From CAIODY01 sp046051225 (GTDB lineage: Bacteria; Bacteroidota; Bacteroidia; Chitinophagales; CAIODY01), in NCBI GenBank assembly GCA_046051225.1, contig JBJOOR010000004.1, positions 62,001 through 126,000 on the forward strand: DNA of 64,000 nt, read 5' to 3'. Positions 51,194 through 61,899 of this stretch are shown here, one piece after another (position 1 is the stretch's first letter; every line of letters starts with the position of its first letter). Made by a program: the position numbers and the translations under genes. The notes under the pieces are model-generated. The model was not told the DNA's origin, made no database searches, and saw only the letters and a program-made list of their open reading frames with translations.

Positions 51194-54100
51194 CTAATTC
51201 CAAACCAATTTTTTCATCACTTGTAAGCCATTTTCGTTGGTTAATCTAACAAAATAAATTCCAGCTTTTATATCGGCACGATGAATAATAAATTGCTTTT
51301 TGTTGCTCACATTTTCAGTTCGTAATATTCGGCCGCTAATGTCCATCAACTCCATTTTTAATTGCTTGCACACTTCACAATTAATATTTAAAGTAACATC
51401 GTCTTCGGCTGGATTAGGATATAATTGAATCCACTTGTCATTTTCAACACTATTTATTCCATTACTTGCTGGTATATAAAAATAATAACAAGCGGTGGTA
51501 TCGCTGCAACCATTATTGCTAATGATAGCGCCATACGTGCCTGTAACAGTTGGTGCATAAGATAAACCAGTAGCCAAAACAGTATTGGTGCTACAATCAA
51601 TCCAACTTATATTACTACCTATTGCTGCCGAACTTAAAGAGTTGCCAACCACACTAAGATTTACATCAATGGTTGTTAAACTTAAATTCAAATTAATGAT
51701 TGAATCGCAACCGCTTGGTAAAGGAATATGAATAGTATAGAAACCACTTACTGTAAATGTTTGCCCATTAAAATAGAAAGCATTACTACAAATAGTTTTT
51801 GTGATAGTAGAAATATGATATGGTTGAACCGTTAAATGCAATGTATAAATTTGAGCACAGCCACCACCCGATGCAGGAATGCTATCAATATATACACCTG
51901 TTGATGTATAGCTATTGCCAAAGAAAGTAAATGAGGTGCCTGCACAAATATTTTGATACAAATTAGTAACCTGTTGTGGCACCACAGTTAAATTAAGTTG
52001 GATAAATGAATCGCAGCCCATATAGTTTACTAATGTATCTAAATAAATACCACCAGTGCTTAACAAATGATTATTGAAAAGTATAGGATAATTAGAGCAA
52101 ATAGTTTGCGAATAACTATGGTATGTAGCTGGTATTACTGATGTATGCAACACCACTGTTGAATCGCAGCCATTAGTAGCGCCGCCTACAATAACATGTG
52201 TAAATGTACCTGCCGATGAAATATTACTACCAAAGAAATTTAAAATATGACCAGCACAAATAGTTTGATTATAGCTATGTATAGCATTGGGCAATACAAT
52301 TAATGTTAAATTGATAAACGAATCGCAACCAAATTGGTTTTGCAAAGTATCATGATAAGTACCAGGTGTGGTTAAACTATTGCCATTAAAACTAAAGCTA
52401 TTTCCGTTACAAATAGTTTGAGAATAGTTATGAATAGAAATTGGATTTACTGTTAAATTCAAAGTAACAAACGAATCGCAAAGCAAATAATTTACCAATG
52501 TATCAAAATAGATTCCACTACTATTTAACGAGTGATTATTAAATGTATAAGGATGATTGGCGCAAACGGTTTGATTATAAGAATAAGTTGAAATTTGATG
52601 TACAGTAAGATTTAAAGTGATGAATGAATCGCAGGTTACATAGTTTACTAATGTATCGTAATAAGTGCCACTGCTAGTAAGTTGATTGCCATTAAATGTA
52701 TAAGGATTATTGCTACAAATAGTTTGATTGATAGTGTGTGTAGATGCTGAAACTACATTCAAATTCAATGTAACAAACGAATCGCAAAGTAAATAATTGG
52801 TTAATGTATCATGATAAATACCGCTTGTATTTAAATTATTGCCATTAAATAAATAAGTACTACCTGCACACAAGAAATGACTATACGAATAATTTGAAAT
52901 TGGGTTTACTATTAAATGAAAAGTAACGAAAGAATCGCAACCATTTGCTGCCACTAATGTATCCAAATAGATACCCGATGTGGTAAGTGTATTGCCATTA
53001 AACGAAACAGAATTGCCAGCGCAAATGGTTTGGCTAAATGAATAATTTGAAATTTGATGTACGGTTAAATTTAATGTAATAAACGAATCGCAACCAAATG
53101 TGTTTTGCAAAGTATCATAATAAATACCGCTTAAAGTAAGGTTTTGGTTATTAAATAAATATGGATGATTTGAACAAATTGTATGATTGTAAGAATAATT
53201 TGAAATTGGATTTACAACCAAATGCAAAGTGATAAATGAATCGCAACCTACATAACTTACTAATGTATCGTAATATGTGCCGCTTGCAGTAAGGCTTGCA
53301 CCATTAAATAAATATGGTTGATTAGCACAAATAGTTTGATTAATGGTATCGTATGAAGCATTGCGAACAAACAAATTCATAGTAATAAACGAATCGCAGC
53401 CTAAATAACTTTGCAATGTATCTAAGTAAATACCATTTGTAGAAATATGATTTCCATTAAATAAAAATGAATTTCCGAAACAAACATTTTGATTCAAATT
53501 AGTAGTTAAAATTGGCAATATGGTTAAATTAAAAGTTACCAACGAATCGCATGTATTATAAGCTGCAAGTGTATCAAAATAAACGCCTGATGTTTTAAAA
53601 TAGATGCCTTTAAATAATGCCGAATCGCCATAGCAAACAGTTTGAGCAAGTATAGTAGATGGAGAATTTAGTACAGTTAAATTTAATGTTATTAACGAAT
53701 CGCAATTATTTGCATTGATTAAAGTATCAAAATAAGTACCTGTTGTAATTAAATTATTTCCATTAAAATAATAACCCACATTGCTACACACAGTTTGCAA
53801 CATGGTGCTTGATGAAGTAGGAATAACTGTTAGATTCAATGTTATTACCGAATCGCAGCCGTAATAATTTGGTAAAGTATCAAAATAAACGCCTGATGTA
53901 TTTAAATTGTTTCCAGCAAAATTATATACTTGATTGCTACAAATAGAAGCAATAATATTTTTTGCACTTGTGTTATGAACTGTTAAATGTAAGGTGATTA
54001 ACGAATCGCAGCCCACAGCATTTTGCAGTGTATCATAGTAAGTACCCGTTGTATTTAAATTGTTTCCATTAAAACTATAAAAAGTATTGCTACAAATAGT

Positions 54101-56740
54101 TTGATTAATAGAAGAAGCTGAAGATTGATTTACTATAAGATGTAGGGTAATGAATGAATCACAACCATTAACCGCATTAATAGTATCATAATAAATACCT
54201 GTGGTGTTTAAATTATTGCCATTAAAACTATAAAAACCGCTTGAGCAAATAGTTTGCGTATAGCTATGCGATTGAATTGGTTTTACAAATAAATTCAATG
54301 TAATAAACGAATCGCAGCCATAATAATTAGCTAAAGTATCTAAATAAATGCCTGATGTAATAAGGCTTTGCGATTTAAATGAGTAGGGATGATTATTGCA
54401 AATGGTATCATACAATACGGTATAACTTGGGTTTGAAAAAACGGATAATACCATTGAATCAACGCTAACTTGACTTTGAGCATCTGTAATCGTAAGCGTA
54501 TAGGTGATTGAACCATTACCTGTTGGTGTTACAAGCGGATAAGGCATTGTATCCTGCCCATTGAGTAACCAAGTATTAGGTGTCCATTGATAATGAAATG
54601 GTGGAGCTCCTCCATATACCGTTGGTGTGCCGCCCAAAATAGGCACCGAACCTATACATTTTAATTGATCAGGACCAGCATCGGCTACAATAGCACACGA
54701 AGGGTTTATAATCACAATAGTTGTATCTAGCATTCCACCATCATATTCGGCAATGTAGAAGATGTAACCATTCGCATTATTTTGAGGAGTTACTCTTACC
54801 TGACCGTTACAATTAGTGTATATAGGATTGCTGATTGGGTCAATTAATTTACCTACTGTATCCTGATACCATTTAATACTATCTCCATAATAAGGTATTG
54901 TGTTATTTGGATTTCCTTCAGGAAACATATCGCTACAATTAATAACACCACCTAAGTTTACAAATTGTCCTAAACAAATTGCAGAATCTCTGCCAGCTAT
55001 AGATGTAAGATATTTGCTAACTCGAATTTTTACCCATCCAGTATCAGGTTGTAAGTAAGTAGGAATACCAAGTTTGAATACATTGGTATCATATTCTGAA
55101 TAATAAAAACTATCTAAACCTCTATAAAAACTATTAGGTTGATAATGTGCATAATGGATTTGGCTGCTACTTGTAAAGCTTGATACAGTTCCATTTTGTG
55201 CCACATTGCCAATACTTAAAGCCGATGCAGGATTTGAAACATGCAAATCATTTGCTTGCACTGCCACAGCTATAGGTTGATTTACTGCCACAGTTCTATT
55301 ATCATTTACCGCCACTTTTCTACAATATTTATTGTGTTGAATATTAGCTGTAATAGTATCATAAGCTATATGATTGGTGCTATCCTTTATTTCAAAAATA
55401 ATAGTATAATTACCACCCCAATAAGGCGCCATATATTTATTGCCTAAAATAAGTGATGCCGCATGATGATGAACACTGGCATTAAATAATCCTAATGTGG
55501 TAAATGCCGAAGTATCAGGATTTGATGCATCGGGCAAATAATTAGCGCTATTGCTATACACAATTGCTCTTACTGCATAATTTGATATTCTTCCAATTCC
55601 ATTGGCTACATATATCGAATCAAAATAAACAATTTTTTGAAATGCTGTGGCAGTATTTGTTGTAGCACACATATTATAAGATGAAACGGATGAATAAGCC
55701 GAAAAGGCTGGTGCCATTAGATTCAAAGTTAAAATAGAATCGCAACCATGATAATTTACTAACGTATCTAAATAAACACCTGGTGATGAAATAGTTTGAT
55801 TATTGAAAACAACAGTATTACCACAACAAATGGTTTGATTAATAGTATGTGATGATGGTTGTTGAATTGATAAATTTAAAATAATTAAAGAATCGCAAGT
55901 TGTATAATTTACTAAAGTATCGTAATAAGTACCAGCCGAAATCAAAAGCCCTGCACCCCATGGATAATTTTGCCCAGCACAAATAGAGGCATTAATAATG
56001 GTGGATGATATATTATGAACATTTAGATGAAGTGTTATTATTGAATCACAACCAGTATAATTAGGTATTGTATCATTATAAATACCGCCACTAGTTAAAA
56101 TTTTACCATTAAAATTATACGATTGATTACTACAAATAGTAGCTGAAATATTTGAAGTAGAAGGTGTGCAATTATTTAATATAAATGAGTTTGTTGAGAT
56201 AGAATCGCCGCCATTAGTTAAATCACCATTAGCATAAACACCTGCCATATCAAAATGAACTAACCCTGTATATAGTGCAGCTGGCGGTGCTTGCCATTTA
56301 AAGTACCAAGTATTAGTTGCAGCATTAGCAGTGTTGTGCGATGCATAATTCACATTGATATTTGTTGAACTTAAGTTAGTAAGCGTATTAGCTGCCACCA
56401 TTCCTATTGCATTGCCCGATGCGTCTTCTATTGTAAATTCAAATCCAAACTTTGGAGTTAAATTTCCACTGCCGCTAACAGTTACCGCAATATCATAGCT
56501 ACTATCAGATTGATAAGCCGTTGCTGGTATAGATGTACCAGCTTTAAAAATAGTGTAATTAATTGAACCGCCAACACCTCCACCACTATTATGGCAGCTA
56601 TTACAAGTGCTTCCACCACTACCAATCGAGCCTGAATAACCTACTGGTGGTGTAAATGAGTTTGAAATAATCCGTTCATTATTTACCAATATACCAACCA
56701 CAATTGCAAATAGCGTTAATAGTAATGCTTTAATTTTCAT
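51194..56740 (-). CDS. Giant secreted repeat protein with type IX sorting domain
   Basis: A 1848-residue exported protein. After a signal peptide there is a domain with CNSCHNSG (a CxxCH pattern) and beta strands, resembling the Reeler-like choice-of-anchor group (about 30-190). Then come 21 copies of a roughly 47-residue unit with the core TICSNxxYxFNG ... GxYxDTL ... GCDSxITLNLTV: three before and eighteen after a beta-rich insert (about 340-760). The insert has an HYxxNSFYRGLDSFYYSEYD cadherin-like part. Each unit has two Cys, probably a disulphide. The end (IQLYPNPAEDDVTLNI ... GIYFVRLTNENG) is a type A sorting domain. It probably forms a long surface fibre or adhesin. Confidence 0.9.
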   Translation of the reverse strand: MKIKALLLTLFAIVVGILVNNERIISNSFTPPVGYSGSIGSGGSTCNSCHNSGGGVGGSINYTIFKAGTSIPATAYQSDSSYDIAVTVSGSGNLTPKFGFEFTIEDASGNAIGMVAANTLTNLSSTNINVNYASHNTANAATNTWYFKWQAPPAALYTGLVHFDMAGVYANGDLTNGGDSISTNSFILNNCTPSTSNISATICSNQSYNFNGKILTSGGIYNDTIPNYTGCDSIITLHLNVHNISSTIINASICAGQNYPWGAGLLISAGTYYDTLVNYTTCDSLIILNLSIQQPSSHTINQTICCGNTVVFNNQTISSPGVYLDTLVNYHGCDSILTLNLMAPAFSAYSSVSSYNMCATTNTATAFQKIVYFDSIYVANGIGRISNYAVRAIVYSNSANYLPDASNPDTSAFTTLGLFNASVHHHAASLILGNKYMAPYWGGNYTIIFEIKDSTNHIAYDTITANIQHNKYCRKVAVNDNRTVAVNQPIAVAVQANDLHVSNPASALSIGNVAQNGTVSSFTSSSQIHYAHYQPNSFYRGLDSFYYSEYDTNVFKLGIPTYLQPDTGWVKIRVSKYLTSIAGRDSAICLGQFVNLGGVINCSDMFPEGNPNNTIPYYGDSIKWYQDTVGKLIDPISNPIYTNCNGQVRVTPQNNANGYIFYIAEYDGGMLDTTIVIINPSCAIVADAGPDQLKCIGSVPILGGTPTVYGGAPPFHYQWTPNTWLLNGQDTMPYPLVTPTGNGSITYTLTITDAQSQVSVDSMVLSVFSNPSYTVLYDTICNNHPYSFKSQSLITSGIYLDTLANYYGCDSFITLNLFVKPIQSHSYTQTICSSGFYSFNGNNLNTTGIYYDTINAVNGCDSFITLHLIVNQSSASSINQTICSNTFYSFNGNNLNTTGTYYDTLQNAVGCDSLITLHLTVHNTSAKNIIASICSNQVYNFAGNNLNTSGVYFDTLPNYYGCDSVITLNLTVIPTSSSTMLQTVCSNVGYYFNGNNLITTGTYFDTLINANNCDSLITLNLTVLNSPSTILAQTVCYGDSALFKGIYFKTSGVYFDTLAAYNTCDSLVTFNLTILPILTTNLNQNVCFGNSFLFNGNHISTNGIYLDTLQSYLGCDSFITMNLFVRNASYDTINQTICANQPYLFNGASLTASGTYYDTLVSYVGCDSFITLHLVVNPISNYSYNHTICSNHPYLFNNQNLTLSGIYYDTLQNTFGCDSFITLNLTVHQISNYSFSQTICAGNSVSFNGNTLTTSGIYLDTLVAANGCDSFVTFHLIVNPISNYSYSHFLCAGSTYLFNGNNLNTSGIYHDTLTNYLLCDSFVTLNLNVVSASTHTINQTICSNNPYTFNGNQLTSSGTYYDTLVNYVTCDSFITLNLTVHQISTYSYNQTVCANHPYTFNNHSLNSSGIYFDTLVNYLLCDSFVTLNLTVNPISIHNYSQTICNGNSFSFNGNSLTTPGTYHDTLQNQFGCDSFINLTLIVLPNAIHSYNQTICAGHILNFFGSNISSAGTFTHVIVGGATNGCDSTVVLHTSVIPATYHSYSQTICSNYPILFNNHLLSTGGIYLDTLVNYMGCDSFIQLNLTVVPQQVTNLYQNICAGTSFTFFGNSYTSTGVYIDSIPASGGGCAQIYTLHLTVQPYHISTITKTICSNAFYFNGQTFTVSGFYTIHIPLPSGCDSIINLNLSLTTIDVNLSVVGNSLSSAAIGSNISWIDCSTNTVLATGLSYAPTVTGTYGAIISNNGCSDTTACYYFYIPASNGINSVENDKWIQLYPNPAEDDVTLNINCEVCKQLKMELMDISGRILRTENVSNKKQFIIHRADIKAGIYFVRLTNENGLQVMKKLVWN

Positions 56741-56880
56741 GTACCTTAATTTTAATTGTTCTAATAATTTTAAATGGATGTTAAAAATAAATAAAAAATT
56801 CGAAAACCTTTGAAATTATTTTAATGTTATTTCGTTTCATGTTTTTTAAGTAGGTTTGTTAAAATGTAAATTATTACCGA

Positions 56881-57918
56881 ATGACAATTTCAGCAAAAGA
56901 GCTAGCCTTTTTATTAAAAGGCACGATAGACGGAAACCCTGATGTAAGAGTTGAAACTATTGCAAAAATTGAAGAAGCACAATCAAATGCATTGGCTTTT
57001 TTAGGAAATCCTAAATACGAAGAATTTGCTTATTCAACCGAAGCAGGCATTTTAATGGTGAATAAAAATTTTACTCCTTCAAAAAAAATAAATACCACAC
57101 TTTTAAAAGTTGATGACCCATATCAAAGCCTTGCCTTTTTGTTAGAAAAATTTGGCGCTTCGCAAACCGATGAATTAACGGGCATTAGCGAAAAAGCTAT
57201 TATCAATAGTTCAGCAACTATTGGCGAACAGGCTTATGTAGGTGCTTGTGCGGTGATTGAAAAAAATGTAAAGGTGGGCAATAAAGCCAAAATATATCCT
57301 CAAGTATTTTTAGCCGAAGATGTTGAAGTAGGCGAAAACACTATCATATATGCTGGTGTTAAAGTTTATAAAGGCTGTAAAATAGGTGCTAATTGCATTT
57401 TACATGCAGGTGTAGTAATTGGTAGTGATGGATTTGGATTTGCACCACAAGCCGATGGCACCTATCAAAAAGTAAATCATTTGGGTAATGTAATCATTGA
57501 AGATAACGTTGAAATTGGCGCTAATGCTACCATCGACAAAGGAAGCATTGGTAGTACTTTTATTCGAAAAGGTGTTAAATTAGATAATTTAGTACATATA
57601 GCACACAATGTTGAAGTGGGCGAAAACACTGTAATAGCTGCACAGAGTGGTGTAGCTGGCAGTACCAAGATTGGAAAAAATTGTATGATTGGCGGACAAG
57701 TAGGCATAGTTGGTCATATTAAAATAGCCGATGGCACAAAAATAAATGCACAAAGTGGTGTATCAAAAACAATTGACGAACCTGGTGTAGCTGTTACAGG
57801 TAGCCCTGCATTCCGCTATGCATCATCGTTGCGTTCGCAAGCGGTATATAAAAAATTGCCCGATTTAGAACAACGAATTAACACCTTAGAAAAATTATTA
57901 GCCGAAAAATCAAAATAA
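56881..57918 (+). CDS. lpxD: UDP-3-O-acylglucosamine N-acyltransferase
   Basis: A 345-residue LpxD. The N-terminal uridine-binding domain (1-100) has KIEEAQSNALAFLGNPKYEE. It is followed by left-handed beta-helix hexapeptide repeats (IGEQAYVGACAVIEKNVKVG and onward) with the catalytic His in LVHIAHNVEVGE (near 240), and a C-terminal helix. It adds the N-linked acyl chain in lipid A synthesis, so the cell makes lipopolysaccharide or a related glycolipid. The usual neighbours (lpxC, lpxA, fabZ) are not here. Confidence 0.95.
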   Translation: MTISAKELAFLLKGTIDGNPDVRVETIAKIEEAQSNALAFLGNPKYEEFAYSTEAGILMVNKNFTPSKKINTTLLKVDDPYQSLAFLLEKFGASQTDELTGISEKAIINSSATIGEQAYVGACAVIEKNVKVGNKAKIYPQVFLAEDVEVGENTIIYAGVKVYKGCKIGANCILHAGVVIGSDGFGFAPQADGTYQKVNHLGNVIIEDNVEIGANATIDKGSIGSTFIRKGVKLDNLVHIAHNVEVGENTVIAAQSGVAGSTKIGKNCMIGGQVGIVGHIKIADGTKINAQSGVSKTIDEPGVAVTGSPAFRYASSLRSQAVYKKLPDLEQRINTLEKLLAEKSK

Positions 57919-57966
57919 TTATTTCTTTCCATTTATCATTTTATAAAAAATAAAAAGTAAGCAAAA

Positions 57967-59058
57967 ATGTATAAAAACATCAGCTTGGTTTTAATTGCAA
58001 TTTTTGCAATTATTTTATTTAGCAACTTTTCAAAATCAGATTTGCAAATTGAAAACAACAATTCGGATACCTTAACTTTTAAGGGTGAAAAACATTTTAA
58101 AAACATGCACCAACTTACCTTTGGTGGCGATAATGCTGAAGCCTATTGGAGTTGGAATGGTAAGATGATTACATTTCAAAAAACAAATGCTGCCGAAAAT
58201 ATTTTGTGTGATAGAATCTATATAGGCAATTACAATCCATCAAAATTTGAATACCAACAAATAAGCAATGGCAAAGGCAGAACCACTTGCAGCTTTTTTA
58301 TGCCTGGCGATACCGAAATAATTTTTGCTAGTACACATGCCCAAATGAATGATTGTCCGCCTGTACCCGATAGAAAAATTTTAAAAAAATATGTGTGGCC
58401 ATTATATCCCGAATATGATATTTATGTAGCCAATTTAAAAGGAAAAATAAAGCGTCAATTAACCCATACCAAAGGCTACGATGCCGAAGCCACCATATCG
58501 CCCGATGGTAAAACCATTATTTTTACCAGCACCCGAAATGGCGATATTGATTTATATACTATGGATATAAATGGCAAACATGTAAAGCAAATTACAAATA
58601 CTTTGGGATACGATGGCGGCGCAAATTTTTCGCCCGATGGTAAAAAAATTGTGTGGAGAGCATCCCGACCAACAACTAATGACGATGTAAAAGAATATAA
58701 AGATTTGCTACAACAAAATATGGTAGCGCCTACCAAAATGGAAGTTTTTGTAGCCAATATTGATGGCAGCAATGCACAACAAATTACACATTTAGGCAAA
58801 GCCAATTGGGCTCCATCATTTCATCCAAGTGGTAAAAAAATAATTTTTGCCAGTAATCATGAATACGAACGTGGCTTTCCATTTAATCTTTATTTAATTA
58901 ATTTAGACGGAACAGGTTTAGAAAAAATATCGCATGATGGCGGCTTTGATGCCTTTCCTATGTTTAGCTGGGATGGTAAAAAAATAATATTTAGCAGCAA
59001 CCGCAATAATGGTGGCACACACGATACCAATATTTTTGTAGCTGATTGGGTGGAGTAA
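57967..59058 (+). CDS. Exported TolB-like beta-propeller protein
   Basis: A 363-residue protein with an N-terminal hydrophobic anchor or signal (ISLVLIAIFAIILFSNF). It has six PD40 blades, for example EATISPDGKTIIFTSTRNGD, then GGANFSPDGKKIVWRASRPT and PSFHPSGKKIIFASNHEYER. The fold is as in the C-terminal domain of TolB. Its role here is unknown; periplasmic location is likely. It starts 48 bases after lpxD. Confidence 0.85.
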   Translation: MYKNISLVLIAIFAIILFSNFSKSDLQIENNNSDTLTFKGEKHFKNMHQLTFGGDNAEAYWSWNGKMITFQKTNAAENILCDRIYIGNYNPSKFEYQQISNGKGRTTCSFFMPGDTEIIFASTHAQMNDCPPVPDRKILKKYVWPLYPEYDIYVANLKGKIKRQLTHTKGYDAEATISPDGKTIIFTSTRNGDIDLYTMDINGKHVKQITNTLGYDGGANFSPDGKKIVWRASRPTTNDDVKEYKDLLQQNMVAPTKMEVFVANIDGSNAQQITHLGKANWAPSFHPSGKKIIFASNHEYERGFPFNLYLINLDGTGLEKISHDGGFDAFPMFSWDGKKIIFSSNRNNGGTHDTNIFVADWVE

Positions 59059-59077
59059 ACTTGACGTCCATCAACTT

Positions 59078-61522
59078 TTATTTCCTTATTTCAGCTTGCA
59101 ATTGCTGTTCAAATTGTTGAATTAATTTGCTCATCGCTTTTTCAACTCTATCATCTGTTAAAGTTTTGCTTTCATCTTGCATTGTTAAACTGATAGCATA
59201 ACTTTTTCTGCCTTCGCCTATTTTTTTATCTCGGTACACATCAAATAAACTTACTTCTTTAAGCATAGCACCAGTTTGTTCTTTGGCAATTTTTTCAACT
59301 TGAGCATACGTTATTTCTTCATTTAATAACAAAGCCAAATCACGTTGAACAGCAGGAAACTTAGGCAATTCAGTATATTTTATTTTTTGCGAAGCCACTA
59401 TTTTTTCAATCGTTTGCCAATTGATAGATGCATACATTACTTCATTTCTAATATCAAATTGTTTTAAAATTGAGGGCTGAACAGAACCCGATTCGGCAAT
59501 AGTTTCTTTACCATTTGTATATTTAATTCCATATTCAAATACAGATGCATTTTCAATTTCTTCGGTTTTTATTTTCTGAATACCCAGCATGGTAAACAAT
59601 TTTTGCAACTGATTTTTTAATGAATAAATATCATTTGCTTTACTTGTTTGATTCCAATTTTGTTCGGCAAATTTTCCTGTCATCCAAAAACATAAATGCA
59701 TTTGTTCCTCATAATTACCAGCATTAATTGTGGTATATGATTTACCAAATTCAAATAATTTTAAATCAGCATTTTGTCGGTTTTGATTATGCTGAATGAC
59801 CTCTAAACCACCAAATAATAAATTATTACGTAACACATCCAATTCAGTATTCATACTATTTAGTAATGTTACTAAAACTTCTTTTTGTTCGTAATATTTA
59901 CTTTGCGATAATGAATTATTCATCATTTCCGAAAAGCCATTTGCTGCTAAAAAATTAGCTGCTTTATTTCTTAATGCAATGGCTTGTACGCCCGAACGAA
60001 TTGGAACAATAGCTTGTAATGCCGATGGAATGGGCAATCTATCTAATCCATACAAACGCAAAATTTCTTCTATCAAATCGGCTTCAATGCTAATATCTGT
60101 TTTGTGTGATGGTACTTTTACCAACCACGAATTATCATTATTTGATGTTAATTCAAAACCCAATTGTGTTAAAATAGTTTCGATAATTTGAGCCGATAAT
60201 TCAATACCTAATTTTTCATTTACACGATTGTGTTTTAATAAAATTTCGGTATTTGAAAATGTTGAATGATTAGCATCTAAAATATCAGAAGCAATTGTTC
60301 CGCCTGATATTTCGCAGATTAATAAAGCTGCACGTTTTAAAACTGCATCAATATTTGCCGCATCAATTCCTTTTTCAAAATGCAAAGCAGCATCGGTTCT
60401 TAATTGATGAAGAAAAGATGTTTTACGAATAGAAGTGGCATTAAACCAAGCACTTTCTAAAAATATGGATGTAGTATTTGTAGCAACACCAGAATGCAAA
60501 CCACCATAAACACCAGCCATACACATTGGTTTTTCGGCATCGCAAATCATTACATCTTCGGCAGATAGCTTTCTTTCTTTTTCATCCAATGCAGTAAATA
60601 AAGTGCCTTCGGGCAATGTTTTTACAACTATTTTTTTGCCTACAATTTTATCTGCATCAAATGCATGAAGCGGTTGCCCTGTTTCGTGCAATACATAATT
60701 GGTAGCATCTACAATGTTGTTAATTGGCTTTAATCCAATAGCTTTTAAATTATTTTGCAACCATTCGGGCGATGTTTCCACTTTAATATTATTAATTAAA
60801 ATGCCTGTGTATCTGCCACATTTATCTGTATCAATTACTTCAACACTAAAACCACCATCACCTAAATTATTGTCTATATTAGTATCGCTACTAATTTTTA
60901 TTGGGTTCTTAAAACCTTCAACAGGCAAAGCTTCGGGCTTATGCACTGCCAACCAAGCCGCCATTTCACGGGCTACGCCAATATGCGAAAATGCATCTGA
61001 TCGATTAGGCGTTAATCCAATTTCAATAATGTAATCGTTATAGATTCCAAAATATTCGGCAGCCGTAGTTCCAATTTTTGTTTCATTTGGTAATATAATA
61101 ATGCCTGCATGGCTTGTACCTAAGCCCAATTCATCTTCGGCGCAAATCATTCCTTCGCTTTCTTCGCCTCTTATTTTTGCCTTTTTCATGGTTAATGCTT
61201 CGCCGCTTGTAGGGTAAATAGTTGTGCCTATGGTAGCCACCATTACCTTTTGTCCAGCTTCAACATTGGGTGCACCGCATACAATTTTTAATGTTTGTTC
61301 GGCGCCAATATTTACGGTTGTTAATCTTAATTTATCAGCGTTTGGATGTTTTTCGCAAGTAAGTACTTGCCCTACCACTACACCTTTTAAGCCACCTTTC
61401 AGCGATTCGTAAGCCACCACATCTTCTACCTCTAAACCTATTGAAGTCAATATTTCTGATGCCTCATTTACCGAAATGGAAACAGGCAAATAATTACGCA
61501 ACCAATTGTAGGATATTTTCAT
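59078..61522 (-). CDS. pheT: Phenylalanine-tRNA ligase beta subunit
   Basis: An 814-residue PheT. In order: N-terminal lobe (MKISYNWLRNYLPVSISVNE), the EMAPII-like tRNA-binding domain (KGVVVGQVLTCEKHPNADKL with NVEAGQKVMVATIG), the B3/B4 editing domain, the B5 domain (near 420-490), the catalytic-like core, and the FDX-ACB anticodon domain at the end (LPKFPAVQRDLALLLNEEIT). It charges tRNA-Phe together with PheS, whose gene is not in the window. Confidence 0.96.
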   Translation of the reverse strand: MKISYNWLRNYLPVSISVNEASEILTSIGLEVEDVVAYESLKGGLKGVVVGQVLTCEKHPNADKLRLTTVNIGAEQTLKIVCGAPNVEAGQKVMVATIGTTIYPTSGEALTMKKAKIRGEESEGMICAEDELGLGTSHAGIIILPNETKIGTTAAEYFGIYNDYIIEIGLTPNRSDAFSHIGVAREMAAWLAVHKPEALPVEGFKNPIKISSDTNIDNNLGDGGFSVEVIDTDKCGRYTGILINNIKVETSPEWLQNNLKAIGLKPINNIVDATNYVLHETGQPLHAFDADKIVGKKIVVKTLPEGTLFTALDEKERKLSAEDVMICDAEKPMCMAGVYGGLHSGVATNTTSIFLESAWFNATSIRKTSFLHQLRTDAALHFEKGIDAANIDAVLKRAALLICEISGGTIASDILDANHSTFSNTEILLKHNRVNEKLGIELSAQIIETILTQLGFELTSNNDNSWLVKVPSHKTDISIEADLIEEILRLYGLDRLPIPSALQAIVPIRSGVQAIALRNKAANFLAANGFSEMMNNSLSQSKYYEQKEVLVTLLNSMNTELDVLRNNLLFGGLEVIQHNQNRQNADLKLFEFGKSYTTINAGNYEEQMHLCFWMTGKFAEQNWNQTSKANDIYSLKNQLQKLFTMLGIQKIKTEEIENASVFEYGIKYTNGKETIAESGSVQPSILKQFDIRNEVMYASINWQTIEKIVASQKIKYTELPKFPAVQRDLALLLNEEITYAQVEKIAKEQTGAMLKEVSLFDVYRDKKIGEGRKSYAISLTMQDESKTLTDDRVEKAMSKLIQQFEQQLQAEIRK

Positions 61523-61755
61523 GTAAATAAAATTCTTAAAATTTTTGAACGGTAAAGATAATTGAATGTAAATGCCGTTTTACATTTTAAAAATAAAACA
61601 TTTTAGGAAAGATATTTATGGAGAATCTTAACAATTTTATTTTGTTCTATTAGGTAAAGTAGTAACCTTGTAGCACATCCATTTTACATTTGAAAAACAA
61701 TTACTAAAACAATTTTTAATTTTTTACGTTAACTTTACAGCATCAAATTAATTAT

Positions 61756-61899
61756 ATGAAATTAATAAAAGCATTATCGTTAGTAGCATTTGCTGTGGTT
61801 GTGTTAGCATCATGTTCGGGTTCGAAAGGTGGTAGCCGATGCCACGAATGTCCTAAATTTTCAAAATCAAATTCAATAGATAAAAATCAACCATCATGA
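61756..61899 (+). CDS. Micro-lipoprotein A, 47 residues
   Basis: A short frame with a clean lipoprotein signal: MKLIKALSLVAFAVVVLASC, the Cys at residue 20 being the lipid site. The mature part is only 28 residues and has a CxxC-type pair in SRCHECPKF. It overlaps the next gene by four bases (ATGA). I do not recognise the family; the short mature part and the CHEC pair suggest a small outer-membrane lipoprotein with metal or redox potential. Confidence 0.6.
   Translation: MKLIKALSLVAFAVVVLASCSGSKGGSRCHECPKFSKSNSIDKNQPS

Noticed and set aside
51700..56150. Regular DNA repeats as CRISPR or satellite
   Set aside because: They are in-frame protein repeats of one long open frame with diverged DNA.
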